From: Filosporella fistucella | Taxonomy: Eukaryota > Ascomycota > Leotiomycetes > Helotiales | DNA: 64,000 nt | Direction of reading: 5' to 3' | Assembly (NCBI GenBank): GCA_030077755.1 | Contig: JAQJZZ010000018.1 | Location: 1,612,001-1,676,000 of the forward strand | Shown: positions 46,311 to 56,473 of the stretch, piece after piece | Layout of the letters: every line of letters starts with the position of its first letter | Numbering within the stretch: the stretch's first letter is position 1 | The notes under the pieces: model-generated | Seen by the model: only the letters and a program-made list of their open reading frames with translations | The model's database searches: none | What the model was told of the DNA's origin: nothing | Program-made: the position numbers and the translations under genes

Positions 46311-47494
46311 ATGGCACCTGCACGTACCGACGAGTCGTATGACTTTCTTCCTGAGCCAAAGACCAGCTACGACATTAATATACCCTACAAGACTCCATCT
46401 GAAGAGTATGAACGTCGCATAAGAGGCAGAACCGAGTTTCCAGACTATCTCCCAGTGTGGGAGAAAGGCATCTGGAACGATGAAGTTGCCCCTTTTGATT
46501 TTCAAGACCCGGCTTTGCGGGCAGACAAAAAGAAGCCTCATCTCTTCACGGCTGGGGTCACAGCCAGGCCTGTCACTCCCAAAATGGGAACAATATTGAC
46601 AGGCGTCAAGCTGGAGAGTCTTTCTGCAGAAGGGAAAGACGAGTTAGCGCTTTTGATATCAGAACGAAAATTTGTGGTTTTACGAGAGCAATCGGATTTT
46701 CTCCACACAGGACCACAATTCCAAGTCGACTTCATGTCATATTTCGGAAAACTTAGTCGACAGCCAGTCTCAGGGGCCATTAAGGGCTTCCCCGAATTCC
46801 ACGTTATTCATCGAGACAGCAACGAAGACGAGATTGCGAATTTTCTCAAGCACAAAACATCAACAACCATATGGCATCACGATGTATCTTATGAACGTCA
46901 ACCTCCTGGTTATGTTATGCTAGGTATATTAGCATGTCCGGATGTCGGAGGAGACACTGTCGTTGCCGACATGTGTGAAGCCTACAAACGACTCTCGCCA
47001 TTATTTCAAGCCATGGTCGAACAAGTATCTGCTGTCCACACATCCAGAAAACTGATTGCACATACCATAGCGAGCAAAGCGTTGGTTCGCAGCAACCCTG
47101 TCGACTCTGTCCATCCCCTTGTCCGTGTTCACCCTGTGACAGGGGAGAAGGCTATTTTCTACGATACAGAGTGGCCGGATGAGGTAATTGGCCTGAAGGA
47201 CCAAGAAGCAGAAATTGTCACCAAATTTCTGATGGACTTTGTTCGCAACGGCCATGATTTTCAAGCGAGAGTACAGTGGGAAAAGCATAGTGTGGTTATG
47301 TTTGATAACAGGACAACAATCCGTATGTGGCTCTTCCTGCCTGTTGCTATTCCTCCCTGCTAACACAGACATTAGACACTGGCACCGTTGACTACGACAC
47401 TACTGCTCAAGCACGGCATCTCTTCCGACTTGCAGCTATGGCAGAGGTTCCAATCACAGTTGCAGAATGGGAAAGGAAACAAAAATCCCTGTAA
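46311..47494 (+). CDS. TauD/TfdA-family Fe(II)/2-oxoglutarate dioxygenase
   Basis: A 376-residue oxygenase of the fungal TauD (sulfonate/taurine dioxygenase-like) group. Exons 46311-47322 and 47376-47494, with a 53 bp intron whose removal gives FDNRTTIHTGTVDYDTTAQARHL. Seen: the FVVLREQ strand near residue 118, the iron-binding HxD in TIWHHDVSYE, GGDTVVADMCEAY, HPLVRVHPVTGEKAIF, and the distal His and Arg near the C-terminus (NRTTIH, QARHLFRL) that hold iron and 2-oxoglutarate. The substrate is unknown; release of sulfite from alkyl sulfonates is the family archetype. The chosen ATG is preceded by CTACC; the longer frame begins at TTG. No sulfur-assimilation partner is adjacent. Confidence 0.92.
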
Positions 47495-48366
47495 ATAAAA
47501 AGTTGGATTTGTATCCGGCGTTCTTCCAATTATTTAGCCTGCTGCATATCTTAGCATTTAGCTTTCTTCTCTGGTGCTAAAAGATCATGGAATGGGAGGC
47601 AACACATTTAGGGGGCGTTTTTGTAGCAGTTCGGAGATAACCCACGATGCAATAGATATGTGTTTAAAGTCGTTGTCTCAAATATCACGTGTGTAGTCTC
47701 ATGGAAATGGTAATTCAATTTCGCAAGATTGTCAAATTGAAACCTGGTTGGACTCGTATGTGGGTCGAGTTCCCTGGCTGATGATGTAGCATCGAGCATT
47801 TTACGCTTCAGGCACTTACCAAGATTCAAGGGTGCGAGGACTCGAATTATATCTGCTCCTAGACACTAATGTACCATGTACTTCCCACCTCAGATATCTT
47901 GAATTTATCTCGAAGGTGAGCCGCAAGCTGGGACTCGTGATTTAAGGATTTTACCGGCCCGTTCCATGTCTTACACAAACAAGTCGTGATCATCAAAATC
48001 GTGATGTAATGATGCCCACATAAGCAAATATTAATATTCAAACGTAACTGAGCAACGGGCAAGCGAATTGTCTGTTTCGTCACTGGAAAAGTGTAAAGGG
48101 TAAAAGATTATATCAAGATGAGGTCAAGTGTCATGTCGGGCACCCCCACCTCTAGCTGCATGAACTGATATCTGCCGCCCACTTCGCAATACCACATTAA
48201 TCGTGACGCTGTCGCCCAACAGCAATTGTGCCTCAGCCATACTGTAAAAAAGAAGAAAAAAATCACACACGAAGTGACCGAGCTTGGCATTTTCGATCCA
48301 CCACAGTCGCCTGTGTCTCATGAAAGGTGTTCTAACATTGCCAATATGTAATAACTGATAGCTCAC
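47495..48366. other. Convergent intergenic region, TauD / AKR
   Basis: An 872 bp region between facing 3' ends. The short open frames look like chance. No RNA gene or repeat is recognised. Confidence 0.4.
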
Positions 48367-49444
48367 CTATTTACCCACCACCGCCTCGTCTTTCCATACA
48401 TCATAACCGAATGTGTCCTTCAGATCTACAAACCTGTAATGCCGACCTTCGGCCACCCTGTTAACTTTCTCATATTCCTCCTCACTCAAAGGATTGAACT
48501 GAAAATTACTCTTGATCCGTGCCGGATTGGAGCTTTTAGGCAAAACTGCGTAGCCTCTTTTTATGCCCCATGCTATCAATAATTGCGCCAGCGTTACACC
48601 CTTCTTTTGAGCAATTGCGTTGAGTTCTGCGTTAGTCGTCACTTTCTCTCCGGTCGTGGGAACTTGATGTTGAGATCCCAGGGGCGAGTATGCAACAGGC
48701 AGGATGTCATGTGAACGACAGTAAGAGATGAGTGAATTATTGGGAAGGAACGGATGAATTTCAACTTGGTTCACGGCGGGTTTGATCTCGGCGTAAGTTA
48801 AGAGAGACTCGAGTCCTGGAATTGTCCAATTGGACACCCCAATGGATCTGGCTCTGCCATCCCTGTAAAGCTTCTCCATTGTCCGCCAAATAGGCTTTGG
48901 GTTCTCAGTGAGTTCCCTCTTCAGAATGTACTACCCATGTCATCAATTTTGGAGGGAATTTCGGGATCAGACAACACACCTTTCCATCAGGCCCTAGCTT
49001 GACCGTGTTTTCCTCGGTCTTTTCCACAGCAAGAGGCCAATGGATCAGGAAGCAATCCACGTAATTGATTCCTAGCTTCTCCAAAGAGTTGTTCAAACTC
49101 CACTCAATGTCGGCAGGTTCTACAAGATGCGGCCACACTTTTGTCGTTATAAAAATATCTTCCCTCTTGACTGCCGGGTTTTTGGACAGCCATTCTTGCA
49201 AGGCATCTCCGACCTCATCCTCATTCAGGTAGCTAAAGACTTGTCAGACTTGCACCATCTGCGAGGTAATAAGGTACACTCACTACCAAGCGCAATCAAG
49301 ATGCCTGTATCCCGAATCCAATGCTGTGAGCACCGCAGCCCGCATATTTCCGTCCAATCCCTCTTTTGCGTAAGTACCAAAACCCAGGGCTGGCATCGTG
49401 GTCCCATTGTTCAATTTCAAAACCGGAACAGCATGCGCCGCCAT
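48367..49444 (-). CDS. Aldo-keto reductase
   Basis: A 325-residue cytosolic NADPH-dependent aldo-keto reductase. Exons 49444-49284, 49232-48980 and 48930-48367 (introns 51 and 49 bp). Splicing at GTGAGT gives DCAWYYLNEDEVGDAL; an alternative donor three bases upstream loses the Tyr pattern. The catalytic tetrad is visible: Asp43 in LDSGYRHLD, Tyr55 in YLNEDEVG, Lys in FITTKVWPH and His in CFLIHWPLA. GVSNWTIPGLESLL, NQVEIHPFLPNNSLI and the cofactor loop LPKSSNPARIKSNF complete the family pattern. Close relatives include glycerol and xylose reductases, but the substrate cannot be assigned. It faces the TauD gene across 872 bp; a shared pathway is possible but unsupported. Confidence 0.93.
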
Positions 49445-50126
49445 GGCTGAAGTAGCTTTCTAGTCCGGAAAACAGGGGTTTTTTTAAGAATACGAACTTC
49501 AAATGATCTTCTTGAGAGAATTTGCCAAACACAAGAAGACAGATAGGAGGTTCCCGGGAATTTTTATCCAGATGGTGAACGAAAACCCTGGAATTTTGGA
49601 ATAGCTACGAGGTATGACAGTTAAATCAGTCTAGGATAGGCTTTTGAAGTGCCCAGAAGAAACGGTGTGCAAGTTTCGGAACCACGCTTCTGCACCGCAC
49701 AAGGATGTTGCATGTGCAGCGAAGCTTTCCTCATCAAGCTGCAGCCAGCGATAGATGGAACAACCGTTGAAAAGGGGAGAACCCATGAAAGTTTCCGGGG
49801 AACTGGACCTAGGTAAAACCTTCCACAATAACTATCTCTGTAGCTGTCATTGAGGCAAAGCATCAGGAAAACTTTATATGGCACAACTTGGGTCCCCTCC
49901 ATGTCCGAGTCAGTGGTTGTTGGGTCTCGGCACGGGCCGGTTTCAAATTGTTCTGGAAGGCATTGGAGAAGTATCCTATTCGAAGACAACTTTGTTTTGA
50001 TAAAGTGTTTTGACCAACCCTCCTTGGGGCACCTTTGCCGGTTTGTTTTCCATTACATCCATGGAAAAGCCAAATCCCAAAACGGGCCACCGATCTCCGT
50101 TCGGAGAACGATCCTCCTCACCGCAG
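49445..50126. other. Intergenic region, AKR promoter
   Basis: A 682 bp spacer between minus-strand genes. A 122-codon minus frame at 49621-49989 has no ATG start and no family match. No gene is called. Confidence 0.4.
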
Positions 50127-50528
50127 TCACCTCTTCTTCTCCTGCGTGATAACCATATAAATACCACCCCCTGAAACGGCCGCTGCAGTCACAGCGACAA
50201 GTCCGACCCCTGCGACGTTTGGTCTGAAAAGGCCCTTCTGAAGTAACTTCAATGACCTGAAATAACGGACGGTCCCGTAAGATAAGCACCCGGTTCCTGA
50301 ACCGACTAACGCTGCTGAAGAAAGCCTCAGGTCCCCATGGTCATGCTTCAAAGCAGGGGATAATGCTTCGAGGGCGTCTAGCTTAGCCAATGCTACCCCA
50401 AGAGCAACAAATCCGAGACCAGTTCGTGTCCAAGAGAGAAATGTCCGTTCGTTCGCGAGATGGTCGCGCGCCACAGACCCAGTGTTGGCTATTGGCGTTG
50501 TGCTGAGGTACTTGAGAATACGAGACAT
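50127..50528 (-). CDS. DUF202 (YidH-like) small membrane protein
   Basis: A 133-residue single-exon protein with the DUF202 signature ARDHLANERTFLSWTRTGLGFVALGVALAKLD, in which NERTFLSWxRT starts the first membrane helix. Three hydrophobic helices are visible: about 33-52, 68-86 (SSAALVGSGTGCLSYGTVRYF) and 104-125 (VAGVGLVAVTAAAVSGGGIYMVI). The family is found in bacterial YidH and in fungal vacuolar or plasma-membrane proteins such as the Vtc transporter-chaperone tail domains; a stand-alone function is unknown. It is divergent from the GNAT gene (475 bp). Confidence 0.88.
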   Translation of the reverse strand: MSRILKYLSTTPIANTGSVARDHLANERTFLSWTRTGLGFVALGVALAKLDALEALSPALKHDHGDLRLSSAALVGSGTGCLSYGTVRYFRSLKLLQKGLFRPNVAGVGLVAVTAAAVSGGGIYMVITQEKKR

Positions 50529-51003
50529 TGCTCAAGCAAGAGAAGATGTATTCGAGCGACGAGGATTGACAGGAGGATTGGCAGGAGAATGAACACCGAC
50601 TTTTCTTCTGAAGACGCTTTCGATCTTTCAAAAACAAGAAAAGTGTGAGTATATCAGAGAAAATGTAGGAATAGGTACAATGACATTGTCACCGAAGAAA
50701 AATGTTTCAAAATGTGAGCACACATGGCGTGTGGACGAAGAGGTAATGCGAGTCACGTGTCAATATCAGCTCTCAAAGGATTCGGCATGATGTATTCGTG
50801 GTTGGTAAGGGAGTAGTGATATTAGAATTAATGCTAATCAAATAGATATTATCATTTACCAATCTAGGAAGTGAAGAGAAAATGCCCGCCCCTGCTCGTG
50901 GAGAGCCTTTCCGGATCGAGTGACTCATCCTCCCCCATTCTACTCAATGAGAGTTTGCAGATTCAGGCTTATGTGATGTCAAAATATCTATTTCGAAAGA
51001 AAG
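50529..51003. promoter_or_regulatory. Divergent promoter region, DUF202 / GNAT
   Basis: A 475 bp space between divergent starts. A frame from 50871 (+) overlaps the GNAT start and is probably chance. Confidence 0.4.
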
Positions 51004-51519
51004 ATGTCAAGCCAAGTCCCCAGAGAAATCATCATCAAGCAAGCCACGACACCTACAGAAATTGCAGCCTCACGTCTCCTTTTCACAAAGTATGTCGACT
51101 GGCTGAATCTAGATCTCACCTTTCAAAACTTCAGCCATGAACTCGCATCCCTACCGGGTTTATACTCCCCTCCCACAGGTGCTCTCTTTCTCGCTCTCTG
51201 GGACAACCAATATGTTGGGTGTATTGCTCTCCGACCTTTACCATCCAAGCCAGCTCATGAGAAAACAAAGATCTGTGAAATGAAGAGGCTTTATTGTACC
51301 GAACAGGCGAGAGGGAAGGGAGTAGGACGGAAACTGGTGGAAGCAGCTTTGAAGGAGGCGGAGAATCTTGGGTATGATGAGATGAGGCTGGATACTTTGC
51401 CATTGATGGAAGGGGCGAGGAATTTGTATAGGAGCGTTGGGTTCAAGGAAATCGAAGCTTATTATCAGACGCCCTTGGAGGGGACAATCTTCTTGTCGAA
51501 GACGTTAAAGGCTGGATGA
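51004..51519 (+). CDS. GNAT-family N-acetyltransferase
   Basis: A 171-residue single-exon GCN5-related acetyltransferase. Core features: YVGCIALRPLP (strand 4), CEMKRLYCTEQARGKGVGRKLVEAALKEAENLGY, in which RGKGVG is the acetyl-CoA pyrophosphate-binding loop (Q/R-x-x-G-x-G), and MRLDTLPLMEGARNLYRSVGFKEIEAYYQTPLEGTIFLSKTL (helix 4 and strands 6-7). It most resembles small-molecule or amino-acid acetylating GNATs of the bacterial type; the acceptor is unknown. No targeting signal. The ATG at 51004 begins MSSQVPREIIIKQATTP, directly before the first strand. Convergent with the Hul5 gene (311 bp). Confidence 0.9.
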   Translation: MSSQVPREIIIKQATTPTEIAASRLLFTKYVDWLNLDLTFQNFSHELASLPGLYSPPTGALFLALWDNQYVGCIALRPLPSKPAHEKTKICEMKRLYCTEQARGKGVGRKLVEAALKEAENLGYDEMRLDTLPLMEGARNLYRSVGFKEIEAYYQTPLEGTIFLSKTLKAG

Positions 51520-51830
51520 TACATCATACGAGGAAACATCGGCACATTTGCAGCCCAACAAACCCCGATTCGGAGTGAGTCGCTGATATTTATAGGCTGG
51601 AAGCTTTGGTGGAAGAAAGGCTTGCAATAGAACATGTGTCACACATAGAAGAATGAATATCGGACATTCGTCTCTTTGCACCACCATATCGTGCTCTCAA
51701 GGCCATTTCCTCATAATTCATATGCTCTATTGTATCTTCTTTTGTGAGTCACCGGGCCATCATACATAACCATCCAGCTATTTCTTAACGCCTGCTATGC
51801 ACGCTATGAATGCATCCTGTACTATTCTAT

Positions 51831-54800
51831 TCAGCTGAGATCAAAACCTGCCCCCGAATTGACGGCGTAAAGCAGCTTCTCTCGCAATTTTCTCTCCGTG
51901 CTATATCGTGGAAGCTTCAACAGGTTCACGCAGGTGCTCGTACTCGGCAATCGATCTTCATCGTCACCTGCATCTCTAATGCTGAAGCGGGGATTCAATT
52001 GCGAGAATCCAAGAAGAGGTGCTCTTGGAGTTGATGTAACATACTTCACAACTTTCCTGCGATCCTGGTCGTCAAGCTTCTTCAACACTTTCCAGAAGAG
52101 TTTGACTGTTGGGTGTTCCTCGCCATCATCACCAATCTGATAAACACCACCATATTGTGTGTTGCTTCTCAGATCCTCCACATCAAGGTCGGAGGAATCT
52201 CCACCAATAAGCGTTTGCAACTCAGACTGATTGAACATGGACAGCCAAGATGGCTTGACGATCTCACTTAGGCCCCTCAAGAATGCCTGTGTTTGAAGTC
52301 GAGGCTGAGTCTGAAGACGATGAAGAGCTACGCAAGAGACATAAAGCGGTCGGTTTTCGTTGCTGACAGTCATATTCGATCCATTTGGCATGAGCTCTCT
52401 GGTGATTGTTTGGATGGGAGCACCTGGAGGTGATATCCTATCTGTGATTGTGAAATCAAGTGCGAAGTCTTCGACGTCCCCTGGATAGTTCTTCAGTTTC
52501 AGCAGACCTTGATAAAGTCCCTCGTCGAGATCCCGAAGATCATTAATATTCGCGCGATATCCTGACTCTGAACCAGATGTACCATAGGCAGCCCACTCCA
52601 GGAGGAAAAAGCCAGCAAATCCTATATCAACTAGAAAGCCTTCGTAAAGGCACTTCCCAACCACACGGCCGAGAAATTCGTATCTCCTCAAGAGTTGATT
52701 GATAGTATCCCACCAATCAGCAGACGACTCCTTCAAACCAGCTTGTCTCATCAACTCACGGCGTTCATCTAATGCTGCTGGGTTGGGATACAGCAAATTT
52801 TGATCGTTAGTGACGAACAAATTTGGTCCATCTCCAGTTCTGAATGCCTCCTGTGTGACGCTTGTGAGAAACTCTTTGGTAACACCGCCTCCATCGATTC
52901 CAGCTTCAACGGAACCAAATTGATCCACAAATGTGATCTGAATAGGTTCTTTTAAGCCTTCTCCAAGTTCATAGAATTGGTCATAAGCATCCTCAAACAC
53001 TTGGTCTCTTCGGATTTTGGCATGATGACGAGCAAGTATTTCCTGATTTGTTAACCTGCTTGCTTGGCGAGCCATATGGGACTGCTGGAACATAAACATA
53101 CGCCAGTGATCTGGATCAACATGTCCACCACGCCTCCGAAGCTGATCAAGATGGACAAATTCACGAAAAATTTGAACCCGCGTCTTGAAAGGGATGACAA
53201 AGGGCATATTCTGCAATACCTCCAGTCTTGGCCCTACAGCTGTGAGCAGCTTTTGGCGCTGAACCTTCGCTTGTTGTCGTCTCATATTCTCAATCTGAAT
53301 AGCACGTCTAGGTCTCGCCATACCCACGAGACCCAACTCCCTTCCACCAGCCTGTTCGATGTCTAGATCTGCATCTGCATCTGCATCGGCGTCGGCTTCT
53401 TCACCCTCTTCTCTGAGCTGATGTTGGCTTTCCTCTTCCATTACCACAGCAGGAATAAAGCTGTCCATTTCGAATCTTGAGGTCATAAGCCAATGATCTG
53501 CTGGTAAGAATCGTCGCCTAGAATCTCGCTGATACAGCATTCGCATAACGCCAGTCACGATAGTCCGCATGTAATTAAATGTCATTCCGGCAATTCCAGC
53601 AAATGGCATACTCAATATGCTTTTGGGTTCTGCGCCAGTCATTGGCGACTGAAATCGTGGAGGTGTCGCATTTGCTCCGAAATACGACCCAATACCCCCT
53701 TCCTTGAGAAACTTCCCACCATCGGTCAACTCTCCGGCATTGAAATAGGCTGTAAATGCTAGGTTCTTGAGGAATATAGTGAGTTGCTTGACATCGTCAA
53801 GGGGTAGCGCGCTCTGCTGAAAACTGGAAATGGATTCAGATTTGCGGGTGAAGGAGGAGGCATCACCACTGAAAAACTCTTCATCGTCGGTAAATCGCAG
53901 AACAAAGGTATAGAGTTCCAGAAAAAGGAGAATTGTTCGCCAATCCCGATCTCGAGCAGCGCCATTAGACTGAATCTGTGGTGCCTGCTGTTGTGTTTGG
54001 TTGCGCAAAAGAGTCAACGCAGCTTTCGGATCGGATCGAATTGTAGAATAAGTGTTGGTCGAGCTCATCGCTTGCCAAAAAAACTTCAAAGCGGGAAGTT
54101 GGGTACCGGACAAGGTATTCATCGACCCGCGATATAACCACATTCGGATCTCGTCCCCACGGCGTGGGAATATTCTTAATAGCGTAAGCGCGTAGCTGGC
54201 AAGCAAGCTGGCATCCTCTTCGCTAGCCGCTGAGGCTTGTATGTTGTCAACGTTGAACTTTTCCAGCAGGCCAGAGATGCTAGATTGATTAACCAGTGAG
54301 AGCAGCTCCTCTTCAATGAAGATAGGCAGAGCTGGCATAGATTTATCCACTTCATCACTCTTCGCACATACTTCGATAACTTCTGCATCCGACGCATCGA
54401 TACGTGCAACAATGTCACCGGATGAGCTTGACAATTGAAGAGACAACGCTCGTATGAACTCAGGCCCCTGCCCAGTTCGTCCTTGAAGCCTATTGAGTGA
54501 AATGAAATGAGCTAAAAGCCATAGTCTCACTTCTGATTGGATATGATCAACAGAGCCTATTGTGAAGTCGCGAATCAATGCTGATGACAATTTGCTGATA
54601 TCGATGACAGCTGCGACCTCGTCTAGTCTGCTCAATAAGTTGGCCAAGTTGGGTGTTGTCAAGAAGTTGAGGGCAAATGCAGAATATGCGCCAAGGACAT
54701 CATGACCTAGACAACGTTAGCATTTCATGCCTAGGTTCGCACGTTTTGTAGAGTGGAAGAAACGAGATGACCATACTCGAACCCAGATTTCGACTGGGGG

Positions 54801-55512
54801 TAAGAGGACTCTTAATCGCTGTCAAAAGTAGCTCTCCATTCTTCTGTAGCTGAGAGGATTCGCTGCTTGAAATGAGTGCAGAGAGGTAGCCAAAGTATAT
54901 TCGAGATATCTTGTCAAAAATATGGGGATTTTGCTTGATTGCGGCCAACAAAAGCTCAAGTAGTACGGGCTGGAAGCCAGGTAGTGAGCTTCGAAACATA
55001 TTAGCAAGGCCTGGTGAAATTATACCTATAATGACATACCTTTGGAGCGCTTCAAGTGTGACATCTGCCAGCCGCACCAGATGACTTTGGATGTCTTGAC
55101 AAGACAGAATGGTGTGGTGTCCGCATGCAGATATTTTGGAACCCAATGATACCAATCGTGCAAGATCCTTTGGCTTCTTGGGGTTGAAGAAGGTAACCAG
55201 AAGCTGTATCTGCTGGACCAGAGTCGACTCTGTATCATTTTGGACTTCTAACTCGTCCCACGACCTCCTCCGAGCATCGGCCAACTGCCTCCTCGTCCTA
55301 TGGCCTCTCCATACTCTTTGTATCCTTTTCGTAGCGTTGAGTCGTTCGCGCTCTTGCTGCCGCAGCAACCTTTCCTGTTGGGCAAGTGCAATAGTCTTTT
55401 GAGTGCCAGAGGTCGACGAGTTCCATGAGTTGGCGGCAAATGGGTTCGTGGTCTGCCCTGAAAGATTTACCTGCCGTGGACGTCGAGAGCTGCCACTAAA
55501 TGTTTGAAACAT
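51831..55512 (-). CDS. hul5: HECT E3 ubiquitin ligase, Hul5/UBE3C type
   Basis: A 1203-residue HECT ubiquitin ligase, which in yeast extends ubiquitin chains at the proteasome and helps degrade misfolded proteins. Exons 55512-54777 and 54706-51831, with a 70 bp intron that joins PSRNLGSS to HDVLGAYSAFALNF. Seen: a Hul5-type N-terminus (MFQTFSGSSRRPRQVNLSGQ), an IQ motif at about 55-80 (ATKRIQRVWRGHRTRRQLADARR), a helical middle, an acidic Ala-Asp repeat (EEADADADADADLDIEQ), and the C-terminal HECT domain (about 840-1203) with IDGGGVTKEFLTSV, GRVVGKCLYEGFLVDIGFA and the catalytic Cys in LPSTSTCVNLLKLPRYST. It is longer than yeast Hul5 (about 910), mostly in disordered segments. It shares a 961 bp divergent promoter region with pab1. 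Confidence 0.94.
53366..53400. repeat. Coding GCATCT hexamer repeat in hul5
   Basis: Imperfect tandem GCATCT/GCATCG units on the plus strand, encoding the alternating Ala-Asp tract of the ligase on the minus strand. Confidence 0.8.
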
Positions 55513-56473
55513 TTTGGGCAATAGACTGTTTGTCGACGTCGTAGCCTTCAACTTATGGTCAAAAAGGCATGCCGAAATCGCCTGGAACTGCCTGCTGCAC
55601 CCCACTGCGAGCGAGATGTATTTCAGATCCTACCCGGCTTAAGGGAATAATTAGCAGGAAAGTTAAGGTGAATGACGGGAATCACAGCTGTAATACTTCG
55701 AACTTTACTGAATTAATGATTTGTGTCTGTTTGTACGCGGAAATCTGATTGTGATTTATCATGTTCGTCTCATCACGGTATGGTCTAAGGCCGACAGCCA
55801 GCCAGCCTTTCCCGTATCCGCCTCTCGAAACTCGTCGAGGCTGAAAGACGGATATCACATCACTTAGTCACCATCCCTCGCACGTGAATGATAGGTAGGC
55901 AGCTGGTGCTGACCGCACCTGCCAAAATGCATTCACGCTAAGCGGTTTTGGGAACGGGCCACCAAAAAATTCAAAAGTGCTCGTCCTTTTCTGTCGCGAC
56001 TTTCGACTTTCAATCTAACCAAACCTCATTACAACACATTCGACTGCGTGGACCAAGTACGACCTTCGTGCTTTTTCGTTCTTCTCGCCTCTTCTTTCAG
56101 AAAAACCCCTCTTAAAGAGACAAAAAAAACTTGAAAACCCCCAAAAAAAGCCCAAGACTTCGCGATCGAATTTCTCGACCGCCTCCACCGACCTCACCTT
56201 CCCTCATCTACCTTACGTACCCTCGTGCCATAACAGCGCCTCGTCTTCCGCACATCCACAGCATCTCAGTTCTGTACATCTCCATTTATTGGACATTCTA
56301 CTTGTCGTCTGCACCTTCTCTTTAAAGACATCTGGACGTAATAGGTAAGACACCCATTTCGTTTCTTTATCATGTCAATGGGGGTATACCTCTTTGACAG
56401 CACCTTTACGGCTTCCCTAGCCTATACATTGCGCAACTTAAGCTGATCTCATTGCAGAATCAATTTAGTCAAG
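55513..56473. promoter_or_regulatory. Divergent promoter region, hul5 / pab1
   Basis: A 961 bp region between divergent start codons. Its right part is CT- and A-rich, as in 5' UTRs of highly expressed fungal genes. It includes a probable pab1 5'-UTR intron at 56345-56457 (GTAAGA donor, ATTGCAG acceptor) ending 16 bp before the ATG. Confidence 0.6.

Noticed and set aside
49621..49989. Minus-strand frame of 122 codons between AKR and DUF202
   Set aside because: No ATG at the start, overlapping frames on both strands and no recognisable domain.
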